Positions 1 to 8,840 of a DNA stretch of 64,000 nucleotides are shown here, piece by piece. A model generated the notes under the pieces. That model did not search any database, was not told where the DNA came from, and saw only the letters and a program-made list of their open reading frames with translations. A program made the position numbers and the translations under genes. Every line of letters begins with the position of its first letter. The first letter of the stretch is position 1. Source of the DNA: an uncultured Alteromonadaceae bacterium (GTDB taxonomy: Bacteria; Pseudomonadota; Gammaproteobacteria; Enterobacterales; Alteromonadaceae); NCBI GenBank assembly GCA_947501935.1, contig CANMXU010000017.1:1-64000 (forward strand). The letters are read 5' to 3'.

Positions 1-177
1 CAAAAGTAGGACCGTTCGATTTTCTAAAACCCAGTACTCCATTCGGTCAAAACATGCTTAACTGAATGGTGTTACCGCAATTGCGAGGCTTTGGTATTTA
101 TCAACAAGGCGACTTAATGTTCAAGATGAATGTATTAAATCGCTACCTGTTTAGTGGCTTACGCTAAGTAATTAATA
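1..177. other. Left edge, no gene assigned
   Basis: No convincing coding region is visible. Short open stretches on the plus strand end in stops near 80 and 167. They could be the tail of a gene entering from the left, but I recognise no family in them. The stretch lies downstream of amtB, and I see no clear hairpin terminator. Confidence 0.3.
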
Positions 178-1455
178 TTACTTAGTAAACTCTGGGTATG
201 CTTCCATACCACAATCAGAGATATCAACACCTTCGTATTCTTCTTCTTCACTTACTCGGATGCCCATAACTGCTTTAAGAATTGACCATACGATGAAGCT
301 TGTTACAAATACCCATACAAAGATAGTTGTAGCACCGATTAACTGACCAGAGAAAGATGAACCGTCATTGGTTAATGGCACAATCATTAGACCAAAGAAA
401 CCAACCACACCATGAACAGAGATAGCACCTACTGGATCATCAATTTTCACTTTATCTAAAGCAAGGATTGAAAGTACAACAATCACACCAGCAATCGCAC
501 CAAACATAGTCGCTTGAATTGGTGATGGAGTAGAAGGTTCAGCCGTAATAGCTACTAGACCTGCTAATGCACCGTTTAATGTCATGGTTAAATCAGCTTT
601 CTTAAATAAGATTTTAGCAAAAACCAAGGCTGCTACTGCACCCGCTGCTGCTGCTGCGTTAGTATTTAAAAATACCATAGCCACAGAGTTAGCGCTGTTT
701 ACATCAGCAAGTTTTAATACAGAACCACCGTTGAAACCAAACCAACCCATCCATAAAATGAATGTACCTAAAGTAGCCATTGGTAAGTTAGCACCTGGAA
801 TCGCGTTAATACGTCCGTCAGCTGTGTATTTACCTTTACGAGCACCTAGTAATAACACACCAGCTAATGCCGCAGAAGCACCTGCCATGTGAACAATACC
901 AGAACCAGCGAAGTCAGAGAAGCCAAGGTCGCCTAGCGTATAAAGACCAAATACAGCGTCGCCATTCCAAGTCCAGCTACCTTCCATTGGGTAGATAAAA
1001 CCAGTTAAAACTACCGTGAATGCTAAGAAAGCCCAAAGCTTCATACGCTCAGCAACCGCACCAGATACGATTGACATCGCCGTAGCAACAAATACTACTT
1101 GGAAGAAAAAGTCAGAAGCGTTCGAATAAACTGAACCGCCTTCAAAACCAGCTTCTGCAGACTCAGCTAATACTGCACCAACTAAAGCATCAGCACTTTC
1201 AGCGCCGTCTAAAGCGATACCGTCTAGCAATACACCGCCACCGTACATAATGTCGTAACCAACAACTAAGTACATGATGCAAGAAATTGCATACAAGGCT
1301 ACGTTTTTAGTTAAAATTTCAGTCGTGTTTTTAGCACGAACAAGACCCGCTTCTAACATTGAGAAACCAGCGGCCATCCACATAACCAAGGCACCACAAA
1401 TTAGAAAGTAAAATGTGTCCATTGCATATTGAAGTTGAAAAATATTTTGTTCCAT
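178..1455 (-). CDS. amtB: Ammonium transporter AmtB
   Basis: A 425-residue inner-membrane ammonium channel, close to the usual Amt length, with about 11 hydrophobic segments. The pore twin histidines of the family are recognisable in GIVHMAG (mid-protein) and SVHGVVG (near residue 350). The cytoplasmic tail ends with a D-x-x-x-x-G-x-E-A-Y-P-like motif, the part that contacts PII in known Amt proteins. The gene starts 10 bases after the glnK stop and is surely co-transcribed with it. Amt conducts ammonium under nitrogen limitation and is blocked by unmodified GlnK. Identity is very secure; regulation is inferred from the sigma-54 site before glnK. Confidence 0.96.
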   Translation of the reverse strand: MEQNIFQLQYAMDTFYFLICGALVMWMAAGFSMLEAGLVRAKNTTEILTKNVALYAISCIMYLVVGYDIMYGGGVLLDGIALDGAESADALVGAVLAESAEAGFEGGSVYSNASDFFFQVVFVATAMSIVSGAVAERMKLWAFLAFTVVLTGFIYPMEGSWTWNGDAVFGLYTLGDLGFSDFAGSGIVHMAGASAALAGVLLLGARKGKYTADGRINAIPGANLPMATLGTFILWMGWFGFNGGSVLKLADVNSANSVAMVFLNTNAAAAAGAVAALVFAKILFKKADLTMTLNGALAGLVAITAEPSTPSPIQATMFGAIAGVIVVLSILALDKVKIDDPVGAISVHGVVGFFGLMIVPLTNDGSSFSGQLIGATTIFVWVFVTSFIVWSILKAVMGIRVSEEEEYEGVDISDCGMEAYPEFTK

Positions 1456-1465
1456 TACTTACCCC

Positions 1466-1807
<342 letters not shown>

Positions 1808-1837
1808 TTACACCCTTTAATTGTTTAACTTGGTTAA

Positions 1838-1854
1838 TACAAGTGCTATGCCAA
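1838..1854 (-). promoter_or_regulatory. Sigma-54 promoter of glnK-amtB
   Basis: Read on the minus strand, the sequence TTGGCATAGCACTTGTA matches the RpoN consensus TTGGCAC-N5-TTGCA with the correct GG-N10-G spacing. The -12 element is GT instead of GC. It would start transcription about 20-25 bases before the glnK ATG. RpoN/NtrC control of glnK-amtB is well known in proteobacteria. Confidence 0.7.
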
Positions 1855-1917
1855 TGAAGTATTTTTCTTTGATTTCATAAAGATAGATAAAAAGAACGTT
1901 TTTAGGTTAGTTAGGTG

Positions 1918-1965
1918 TGCACCAAAATAAGGCAGGCATATAGATAATTGATTTTTATTGGTGCA
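1918..1965. promoter_or_regulatory. NtrC-like enhancer sites
   Basis: Two sites resemble the NtrC consensus TGCACC-N5-GGTGCA. At 1918-1934 there is a perfect left half (TGCACCA) with a degenerate right half. At 1949-1965 there is a perfect right half (TATTGGTGCA). They lie about 80 and 110 bases upstream of the sigma-54 site, a usual enhancer distance. The remaining sequence between 1805 and 2227 is AT-rich and shows no gene. Confidence 0.5.
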
Positions 1966-2227
1966 CAAAATGTGACATATTGCACAATTGCTTGTTTTTA
2001 ATTTATCACTTAGATAGTTCTAGGTTCAATAACGCCATATTGCCGCCCTAAAAACAAAATTAAGTGATGAAAAATGCAAAGACTATGTCTTGCGTCTAGA
2101 AGCCGCTAAACTAAAAACTGTAGTTATTATGTGAATTTAGCAATTAATACATATTGATAATTAGCTCACTGCGTTATCGACTAGTTAAGCAATTAACTTT
2201 ATTGCTGTAATAAAAGGACTGAATAGT

Positions 2228-2932
2228 TTGAAAAAAATGAGTCAGAATGACAATTTTGTTTATTTAACTTTTTCTTTAACTTTATTGTTATTGGGCACCG
2301 CGCTTGCTCAGCAGTTTTTTGATCATTCAATGCAGCAATTAATGCAGTCAACCACGGTTATTACACTTATTGTCGCGGTATGGGGCGCAGAGTCTAGCCG
2401 ATTAGTTTTACGACGAGCTTTTATCTTCCCTGTAGCTATTATCATAGTCGCCTATTTGGGCTATTGGCTAACAAGTTCTGGCTATGGCCACATCCATTTA
2501 TTTTTATTGCTAATATTTTTTATTTCCACCGCCGCCCAAACGGCCAAACAGGTTTTGTTTACTGGTGAGATCAATGGCAATAAGATCCTCGGAGCCATTT
2601 GTTTGTATTTATTGATGGGCTTAATTTGGGCAATTATCTATACCTTAGTTGAGCTGTCTTTTGCCAACTCCTTTGGTAACCTGAATTCAAATCAGTGGTT
2701 TATTCTATTTCCTGACTTTGTTTATTTTTCTTTTGTCACTATCACCACCTTAGGCTTTGGTGACATTGCACCACAACTTCCGTTAGCACGGTTTCTGGTT
2801 TATTTAGAGGCAATAGTAGGTCAGTTTTACTTAGCAATATTGGTAGCAAGTTTGGTAGGTGCAAGTATGAGTAGTTTGACTAAACATCATGAGCATGAGC
2901 AACACCATGAAGTTGAAAATAAAGAAAAATAA
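2228..2932 (+). CDS. Ion channel protein, two-TM potassium channel family
   Basis: A 234-residue membrane protein with several N-terminal hydrophobic helices. The C-terminal pore module (Ion_trans_2 type) carries a pore helix and a selectivity filter TTLGFGD at roughly residues 176-182, followed by a last helix. GFG replaces the commoner GYG, a variant known in some K+ channels. The tail is histidine-rich (HHEHEQHHE) and could bind metal, but no RCK domain is present. A TTG start is chosen because AAGGA lies 9 bases before it; an ATG three codons in (2237) is the alternative. Role in K+ flux is inferred from the filter. Confidence 0.8.
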   Translation: MKKMSQNDNFVYLTFSLTLLLLGTALAQQFFDHSMQQLMQSTTVITLIVAVWGAESSRLVLRRAFIFPVAIIIVAYLGYWLTSSGYGHIHLFLLLIFFISTAAQTAKQVLFTGEINGNKILGAICLYLLMGLIWAIIYTLVELSFANSFGNLNSNQWFILFPDFVYFSFVTITTLGFGDIAPQLPLARFLVYLEAIVGQFYLAILVASLVGASMSSLTKHHEHEQHHEVENKEK

Positions 2933-2956
2933 CCTCAACTCGATGTTAAAATATTT

Positions 2957-3799
2957 TTAATAAATCATCACTGCACCTGGGTTTAATATCGCCAATATAC
3001 TTAACCGTTCCATATCACAATAAGCTATAGCTTCTGCCAGTAAGTCTTCATTAATATTTTCTTTCGCTAACTCTTTAGCCGAAAAAACATCATTAAAACC
3101 GAGGGTTTGAGTATTATTTTTCAATGCTAAACGTTTAGCAATATAGAGTAACTTAGTTTCCAAAGTGGCAAAATCAAACTCGCTATTATCTTGTTCACGA
3201 ATAGGGCCAACCAAACTAAAGGGTAACTGCCAAAGCTTTAATAATTCAGCGGTACATTCACCAAAAGTAAAACCTAAAATTTGCTGCTGGTTATGCCATG
3301 GGAATAAATGCTCTGAAGACTGTTGGCATGCTTGTACTTGCTGTGGGGCTATTTGTTTTACCACCAACTCACCAATATTGTGCAATATGCCTAAAATAAA
3401 TAAACGTTCTGCATTTTTTAGTCTGAGCTTAGTGCCTAAATATTTAATGATAAGTGCACAGTCAACGCTATTAGCCCAAAACTGGTCAAGAAAGTCTTGT
3501 TCAGCTTCGATTGATTTAAAGGCTTCTGTGGTGAAGTAGGCAATAACTAAGTTATATACCTCGGTGATACCGAGAACTAAAATGGCTTTAGAGACGGTAT
3601 CAATTTTGCCGGGATAATTAAAAAAGGAGCTGTTAGATAACTTTAACAAAGTACCCGCTAGCGCAGGATCAAGTAATATAACATCGGCGATATCGTCAAT
3701 CGTTGATTGCTCATTATCTATAAGCTCTTTGATTCTTAAAAAAGAATCAGAAAGTACAAAAACATCTTGTGCCTGTTCGGCATATTCGATCGCATCCAT
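2957..3799 (-). CDS. HDOD domain protein
   Basis: About 280 residues, almost wholly an HDOD domain: an HD-like helical fold without the metal-binding HD pair, used in bacterial signalling. The family pattern is visible in the N-terminal DPALAGTLLKLSNSS segment and in ILHNIGEL, where N replaces the catalytic aspartate. No partner domain is attached. The start is set at ATG 3799 (MDAIEYAEQ) rather than GTG 3802, because it matches the N-terminus of its paralogue at 24961-25803. The two proteins align along their whole length, so they stem from a duplication. Target and signal are unknown. Confidence 0.85.
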   Translation of the reverse strand: MDAIEYAEQAQDVFVLSDSFLRIKELIDNEQSTIDDIADVILLDPALAGTLLKLSNSSFFNYPGKIDTVSKAILVLGITEVYNLVIAYFTTEAFKSIEAEQDFLDQFWANSVDCALIIKYLGTKLRLKNAERLFILGILHNIGELVVKQIAPQQVQACQQSSEHLFPWHNQQQILGFTFGECTAELLKLWQLPFSLVGPIREQDNSEFDFATLETKLLYIAKRLALKNNTQTLGFNDVFSAKELAKENINEDLLAEAIAYCDMERLSILAILNPGAVMIY

Positions 3800-3942
3800 C
3801 ACATGCTATCCCTAAATTGTTTATCTGTTTAAGACCTTGTGCTATATGTAATACAACCTAGAAAATTACTTAACTCTGCACTTTTTTAGTATAGACCTTA
3901 TATTAAAAAGGGTAATTATCTTTAACGATTTATCTTCCGCAA

Positions 3943-4773
3943 TTACAGCTGTGCCTGAACAAAATAAGAAGTAAACTTTCTAATATTGATCACACCGGTA
4001 TCAAATATTAAATATTGGCCTTTAATACCTAACAAAGTTCCTTCAACTGTTGGCGTTTTATCAAAATTAAACGATGATACTTTCGTTGGATACTCTAGCA
4101 CAGGAAAATTTATATCAAGGCTAGGCTCGTCTAAGCGCTCAATGCTACCGGCAGGTAAATCAGCAGAAATTTCAGCCAACTTATCGGCTATTTTTTCAAT
4201 TAAATCGCTAGCTTGCGCAGCTAAGTTAATAGGCTCATTATTACCTTTTAGCATAGCTCGCCAATTGGTTTTATCATTAATAAATTGCGCTAACGCCACT
4301 TCAACTAAGCCAGACTGAATGCGCGATTGCACTTTAAAGATAGGTAAGGCTTGCGTAGCACCTTGGTCAATCCAACGTGTTGGCAATTGGGTATGTCGGG
4401 TAATGCCCACTTTTAAACCCGAGGTATTGGCTAAATAAACATAATGAGGCGCAAAACAGTTCTGCTCGCCCCATTCAGGCTCACGACAAGTCCCTAAATG
4501 AAAATGACAGGTTTCGGGCTTCATAATGCACATATCGCATTGAGCTAGCTTTTGCATGCAAGGAAAACAATGGCCCTGTGAATAACTTTTCTTGGTTTTC
4601 TTACCACAGTTTTGGCAAGCAATATGGCCGGAATAAACCAATGTTAGCTTTTTACCTAATAATGGATTTAGCGCTAGGCTTTGTTCGCCCATAGGTAGTT
4701 GATAACTAACATTGGAGTTATCGTCTAATTGTGCGGTCATTTTACGTAATGGCGCACTGATAAATTCTTGCAT
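3943..4773 (-). CDS. DUF2797 family protein
   Basis: A 276-residue protein of a conserved family of unknown function. It has a zinc-ribbon-like N-terminal part with many cysteines (CQNC, CFPC, CDMC and a CHFH stretch, residues about 53-95). This is followed by a segment reading YVYLANTSGLKVGIT and a downstream RWIDQGA, which resembles the core of a GIY-YIG nuclease fold. An actual GIY-YIG protein is encoded divergently just upstream (4900-5163). Start is ATG 4773 with GAGAAG before it. A nucleic-acid role is plausible from zinc ribbon plus GIY-YIG-like core, but it is inference. Confidence 0.8.
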   Translation of the reverse strand: MQEFISAPLRKMTAQLDDNSNVSYQLPMGEQSLALNPLLGKKLTLVYSGHIACQNCGKKTKKSYSQGHCFPCMQKLAQCDMCIMKPETCHFHLGTCREPEWGEQNCFAPHYVYLANTSGLKVGITRHTQLPTRWIDQGATQALPIFKVQSRIQSGLVEVALAQFINDKTNWRAMLKGNNEPINLAAQASDLIEKIADKLAEISADLPAGSIERLDEPSLDINFPVLEYPTKVSSFNFDKTPTVEGTLLGIKGQYLIFDTGVINIRKFTSYFVQAQL

Positions 4774-4899
4774 AACTTCTCTTTAATACCAATTAGGGGA
4801 TAAGCTTAGATAATGGCTGACATCTTAAGAAAAAATCCTTATATTCGCTAGCATTAAATCTAACATTCACTTCAACACTCAATAATCAGGAAATGTATT

Positions 4900-5163
4900 T
4901 TGAAATCAGAATCGTGGTTTGTTTATATGCTTCGTTGTGCTGATAACAGTTTGTATGCTGGCATTACCACTAATCTTGAGCGACGATTATCTGAACATAA
5001 TCATTCTAATCGTCTAGGAGCAAAATATACACGTGTACGCCGACCCGTTTGTTTAGCCTATAGTGAAAAAGTAGAAAATCGCTCACAAGCAAGCCAACGA
5101 GAGTACCAGTTAAAGAAATTAAGCAAAGCAAACAAAGAAAAATTAGTTATTAATTTTCAGTAA
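4900..5163 (+). CDS. yhbQ: GIY-YIG nuclease domain protein, YhbQ/UPF0213-like
   Basis: A small 87-residue protein that is one GIY-YIG domain: VYMLRC near residues 8-13, LYAGITTNLERRLSEHN near 19-35, and a final REYQLKKLSK helix. The pattern and size fit E. coli YhbQ and relatives, small endonuclease-like proteins linked to DNA handling or repair. The start is TTG (MKSESW), chosen because AGGA lies 8 bases upstream and no ATG fits the frame. It is divergent from the DUF2797 gene, which may share the fold. Confidence 0.82.
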   Translation: MKSESWFVYMLRCADNSLYAGITTNLERRLSEHNHSNRLGAKYTRVRRPVCLAYSEKVENRSQASQREYQLKKLSKANKEKLVINFQ

Positions 5164-5301
5164 AAACGTATCTCACAAAACACAGTTGTGCACTTAATAA
5201 ACTCACTAATGTGGTCTAACCAGCGTTTAACCCTTCGATTTTTACTAGCCTACCTGATAGAATGCCGCGATTTTGCCAAGCTAACCGCGAAAAAAGGTCT
5301 T

Positions 5302-6027
5302 ATGTTTTTAGATAAATTTTACAATATTTCTGATGAGAAAATCAGTTTCTCTCGTGAGCAAGCGAGCAGTTTTGCTAAGCAAGTTGCTGACGACTTTAAT
5401 CCTTTACATGATATAGATGCCAAGCGTTTTTGTGTTCCGGGTGACTTATTATTCGCATTGATATTAAGTAAATCAGGCTTACAGCAAAATATGCGCTTTA
5501 CTTTTTCAGGTATGGTTACTGATGAAAGCGTATTAACTTTCCCAAGTAATATTGATGAAAGTGCCGCCATAGTTGACGACAACAATAAAGAGTATATGCA
5601 GGTTGAAGCCAGTGGTGACAAAACTACTGACATCGGCGTAATTGAGTCATTGGTCCGCTCTTATGTAGAATTTTCAGGCCATACTTTTCCTGATATGTTG
5701 ATCAAATTAATGGCTGATAATAACGTTATGATCAACCCTGCCAGACCTATGGTAATGTATGAAAGCATGTCTATTCATTTAGACACAGTAGCGGTAAGTG
5801 AAGTGAGCTTAGCGGTTTCTGATACCCAACTAACAGTTGAAGGTAAGCGTGGACAAGCTTGTTTAGAGTTTGACTTAGTTTCAGACGGTAAAGTTATTGG
5901 TCATGGTAAGAAGTACATGTTATTAAGTGGCCTTCGTCCATATTGCCAAGATAATATTGATGAAATTGTTGCGCAATATAATCTTAAAAAAGCAGACTAT
6001 CGCGAGCAACTTGCTGTTGCTTCGTAG
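5302..6027 (+). CDS. DUF3581 family protein
   Basis: A 241-residue protein of a family I know mainly from marine gammaproteobacteria. The open frame runs upstream to 5188, but that extension looks non-homologous. ATG 5302 (MFLDKFYNISDEKISFSREQ) follows AAAAAGGT and gives the family-like start. The segment DDFNPLHDIDAKRF resembles the hydratase motif of MaoC/hot-dog enzymes, so a hot-dog-type fold is possible. No catalytic proof is visible. It is in tandem with the GIY-YIG gene, 138 bases apart. Function is unknown. Confidence 0.75.
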   Translation: MFLDKFYNISDEKISFSREQASSFAKQVADDFNPLHDIDAKRFCVPGDLLFALILSKSGLQQNMRFTFSGMVTDESVLTFPSNIDESAAIVDDNNKEYMQVEASGDKTTDIGVIESLVRSYVEFSGHTFPDMLIKLMADNNVMINPARPMVMYESMSIHLDTVAVSEVSLAVSDTQLTVEGKRGQACLEFDLVSDGKVIGHGKKYMLLSGLRPYCQDNIDEIVAQYNLKKADYREQLAVAS

Positions 6028-6047
6028 CATATAAAGCATATTTCTAT

Positions 6048-6076
6048 TAGTGGCTTATATCACCTATAAGCCACTA
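6048..6076. terminator. Hairpin between convergent genes
   Basis: An 11-bp perfect stem (TAGTGGCTTAT paired with ATAAGCCACTA) with a 7-base loop lies between the DUF3581 gene and the convergent gene at 6129. There is no strong U-run on either side, so termination is likely but not certain. Confidence 0.5.
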
Positions 6077-6128
6077 AAACCTTCCTTGATTAATAGCGTT
6101 TCCCTGTACTCATCATTACCTATCAGCA

Positions 6129-6713
6129 CTATTTACTTTCAGCATATTGCTGCCTTTTAGCCAACTTCCGATCAAATACTAGTTGTTGCTGATGTTTGTC
6201 TTCAATACAGGCGGTAAATTTTTTCATGTTTTTCGGTCGAGTACAGCCTTTAGGCGCTTGATAAAAGCTTAGCCACTGCTGCAACTCTTTTCCCTGATAT
6301 TTTTGCTTGGCAATAATGCTTTTTGTACTAGCAAATGGAGCTAGTTCTGCAGGAGTTCCGTTAGACTTTTGTTGGTTAAGTTGCTTTTTCTTTTGTGCTG
6401 ATTTTTTCTGTGCTTTTTTCTTAGCTAAGGCTAGTTTTTTTTGCTTGGCTTTAGTTTTACTACTTTTACTACTTTTACTACTCGGTTTTAATAAACCTTT
6501 CTCACATTGCCACCACTTATCACGCGCTGCTTGTTCTCGCTTTTTAAGTGATTGCCCTTGCTTTAACGAGTAACCTTGGCGTTGCTGAGACTGAATATTA
6601 GTGAGCTTGTCGCGATATGGCTGACAGTGTTTTTTCCCTGCATAAGCGATATTTGGTATAAGTAAAGTTAAGCTAACTAGACTGTAAAAAATAATTAGGT
6701 AAGTGGTTTTCAT
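6129..6713 (-). CDS. Exported lysine-rich hypothetical protein
   Basis: The protein is 194 residues from ATG 6713 (MKTTYLIIFYSLVSLTLL), which has AAGGA about 7 bases upstream. It starts with a clear signal peptide ending near PNIAYAG, so it should be exported. The middle is a low-complexity Ser/Lys-rich stretch (SSKSSKSSKTKAKQKK, then many KK pairs) with short repeats in the DNA. Several cysteines (CQPY, WQCE, GCTRP, TACIE) could form disulfides. The frame stays open upstream to 6842, but that part runs through a 15-bp repeat and is probably not translated. I do not recognise the family. Confidence 0.6.
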   Translation of the reverse strand: MKTTYLIIFYSLVSLTLLIPNIAYAGKKHCQPYRDKLTNIQSQQRQGYSLKQGQSLKKREQAARDKWWQCEKGLLKPSSKSSKSSKTKAKQKKLALAKKKAQKKSAQKKKQLNQQKSNGTPAELAPFASTKSIIAKQKYQGKELQQWLSFYQAPKGCTRPKNMKKFTACIEDKHQQQLVFDRKLAKRQQYAESK

Positions 6714-6770
6714 TATCAATCCTTGATAAGTATTTCCCATGTAAAAAGTAGTGTAGACCAAAGTAATGAA

Positions 6771-6830
6771 GATAAAAGTTATGACGATAAAAGTTATGCC
6801 GATAAAAATTACGGAGATAACAGCTAGCTT
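6771..6830. repeat. 15-bp tandem repeat, about four copies
   Basis: Units start at 6771, 6786, 6801 and 6816 with consensus GATAAAAGTTATGCC; the first two differ by one base and the later ones drift. A weaker copy may precede at 6756. The array lies just upstream of the 6129-6713 gene and 97 bases before the divergent DNA ligase gene. Confidence 0.75.
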
Positions 6831-6926
6831 ACTTTCTAACATTCACTATTAGTAAATTAAACCATAACAGCTACACTTACTTTTTGAACCTATACCCTCG
6901 CTTTAAACGACTATCAAGGACGATAG

Positions 6927-7769
6927 ATGAAACTAACCTTATGCAACTTAGTGGCATTAATATGCTGCTCATTTTTTACTTCAGCTAATCCCACTGAAAA
7001 AATACCACCAATGGTGCAACTGGCAAGTAAATACCAAGCCCGTGAAAAGATCAGCGACTATTGGGTAAGTGAGAAACTCGACGGTATTCGCGGCTATTGG
7101 AATGGAAAAACACTATTAACTCGCAATGGTAATACGCTGCACTCGCCCACATGGTTTACGCAAGGCTGGCCTAAACGGGCGATTGATGGCGAACTTTGGC
7201 TTGGCCGTGATAAGTTTCAACAAACCAGCAGCTGTGTATTAGCCAAAAGTAAGAATGATTGCTGGAAGAAAGTGAAATTTATGATGTTTGACTTACCTAA
7301 ACACTCAGGTACTTTCAGCCAGCGGGTTCAGGCGATGAAAAAACTTATGCACGCATCACAGTCACAATATTTAGAAATGATCCGCCAAGAAAAATTGCCT
7401 AATGAAAAAGCCTTATATAAAAGCTTGAGCCAAGTTGTCAGCCAAAAAGGCGAAGGGCTAATGCTGCACTATCAAGACGCTTATTATCAGCAAGGGCGTA
7501 GCAACCATTTAATGAAACTCAAGCAGTTTCAAGACGCCGAAGCTAAGGTCATCAAACATCTTCAAGGGCAAGGAAAGTATCGCCAAATGCTCGGTTCACT
7601 ATTAGTGGAAACCGAACAAGGTCTTCAATTTAAAATTGGCTCTGGTTTTAGTGATAAAGAGCGAAAAAATCCTCCCGCTATAGGCAGCACGATTACCTAT
7701 AAATATTTTGGCACCACTCAAAAAGGTATCCCTAGGTTTGCCAGTTTTATGCGCATTAGAGCTGAATGA
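6927..7769 (+). CDS. ligE: ATP-dependent DNA ligase with signal peptide (LigE type)
   Basis: A 280-residue minimal ATP-dependent DNA ligase. Motif I is SEKLDGIRGYW, with the adenylated lysine at residue 50. GEGLMLH is motif IV and LMKLKQF is motif V, followed by a short OB domain ending near the C-terminus. An N-terminal hydrophobic segment (residues 1-20) looks like a signal peptide, as is usual for the Lig E group of gammaproteobacteria, whose members act in the periplasm, perhaps on incoming DNA. ATG 6927 is preceded by AAGGACG. It stands alone as a single gene. Confidence 0.9.
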   Translation: MKLTLCNLVALICCSFFTSANPTEKIPPMVQLASKYQAREKISDYWVSEKLDGIRGYWNGKTLLTRNGNTLHSPTWFTQGWPKRAIDGELWLGRDKFQQTSSCVLAKSKNDCWKKVKFMMFDLPKHSGTFSQRVQAMKKLMHASQSQYLEMIRQEKLPNEKALYKSLSQVVSQKGEGLMLHYQDAYYQQGRSNHLMKLKQFQDAEAKVIKHLQGQGKYRQMLGSLLVETEQGLQFKIGSGFSDKERKNPPAIGSTITYKYFGTTQKGIPRFASFMRIRAE

Positions 7770-7867
7770 GTAAACGCTATACCGACAAGATTAGTATTTT
7801 CAATACTGTTTATAGGTTTAGCAATTAGGTATAATTGCGTCGATTTTTTCTCAGTAGACTCACTCTC

Positions 7868-8758
7868 ATGTTGCAATATATAACCACGACCGACTTTTCC
7901 CACAGCCAACGTTTGTTTCACGGACGCGGTCATGCCTACCCTAACCTTTCGCATGTAAATGTGGATTGGCTTGAACCGGTAATATTGATCACCCTTTACC
8001 AAGAGGTTGAAGCGCAGTGGTTAACCGAAGTTGCGCAGCAACTAAAAGAGTTAGTAAGCGCTTGCACCTCAGTACAAGTACAATTTCGTTGTCGTAAAAT
8101 GGCGCCAACACAAGTATTACTCGGTGAAGCGGTTGAGCATACTACTGCTATTGAGCACAACTTAAAATACAATATCAGTTTGGGAAAAGCACAAAATTCA
8201 GGCTTGTTTTTAGATATGGCCAATGGACGAAAATGGCTATTAGAAAATGCTCAAGATAAAAATATTCTAAATTTATTCGCCTACACTTGCCCGTTTTCTG
8301 TTGCTGCAATTGCAGGAGGAGCCAAACAAGTAGTCAATATTGATATTAGTAAATCATCGTTAAGCAAAGGAAGAGAAAACCATCGCCTAAATAAACACCC
8401 GCTAGAAAGAGTGAAGTTTGCAGGCGTTGATATTTTTAAATCGAATGGCCGCATTAAAAAATATGGCCCTTATGATGTGATTATTTCTGATCCACCAACC
8501 CTGCAATTTGGCAGCGTAAACATTAAGCGAGATTACGCTAAAATCATCAAAAAAATTCCACAGTGGTTAAAACCCGGTGGCGAAATTATGCTGTGTTTAA
8601 ACTCTCCTGACTTAACTGATGAGTTTTTACTAGAACAAGTGGCTGAGCATTGCCCTGACTGTAAATTTCAACAGCGAATTGCCCCGCCAGCAGTGTTTAA
8701 AGAAGCGCATCAAGGTAAAGGCTTGAAAGTGCTTATTTTTAAATATCTGCCTAAGTAG
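7868..8758 (+). CDS. Class I SAM-dependent methyltransferase, RlmI-like
   Basis: A 296-residue methyltransferase. The C-terminal Rossmann domain shows motif I as NLFAYTCPFSVAAIAGGA, the acidic end of strand 2 as VNIDISKSS, and the active loop DPPTLQFG. These features fit the COG1092-type RNA cytosine-C5/guanine methyltransferase group, related to RlmI and RlmL. The N-terminal third is not a PUA domain I can recognise. ATG 7868 is used; a TTG at 7835 would add eleven residues. The rRNA substrate is inferred from the family. Confidence 0.8.
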   Translation: MLQYITTTDFSHSQRLFHGRGHAYPNLSHVNVDWLEPVILITLYQEVEAQWLTEVAQQLKELVSACTSVQVQFRCRKMAPTQVLLGEAVEHTTAIEHNLKYNISLGKAQNSGLFLDMANGRKWLLENAQDKNILNLFAYTCPFSVAAIAGGAKQVVNIDISKSSLSKGRENHRLNKHPLERVKFAGVDIFKSNGRIKKYGPYDVIISDPPTLQFGSVNIKRDYAKIIKKIPQWLKPGGEIMLCLNSPDLTDEFLLEQVAEHCPDCKFQQRIAPPAVFKEAHQGKGLKVLIFKYLPK

Positions 8759-8769
8759 AGCTTTAGTTA

Positions 8770-8797
8770 AAAAAGCCCCTACTTATAGCTGGGGCTC
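8770..8797 (-). terminator. Rho-independent terminator
   Basis: On the minus strand a GAGCCCC...GGGGCT stem is followed by six U, downstream of the outer-membrane protein gene at 8841. Confidence 0.75.
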
Positions 8798-8840
8798 AAA
8801 AAATGACCTCGCATATTTACAGCGAATCAAAGAGTCGAAT

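Noticed and set aside
584..892. 102-codon plus-strand reading frame inside amtB
   Set aside because: It is the antisense shadow of amtB, without a ribosome site or family resemblance.
5188..5301. N-terminal extension of the DUF3581 protein
   Set aside because: It is hydrophobic/basic and looks unlike the rest; ATG 5302 has a better ribosome site and gives the expected start.
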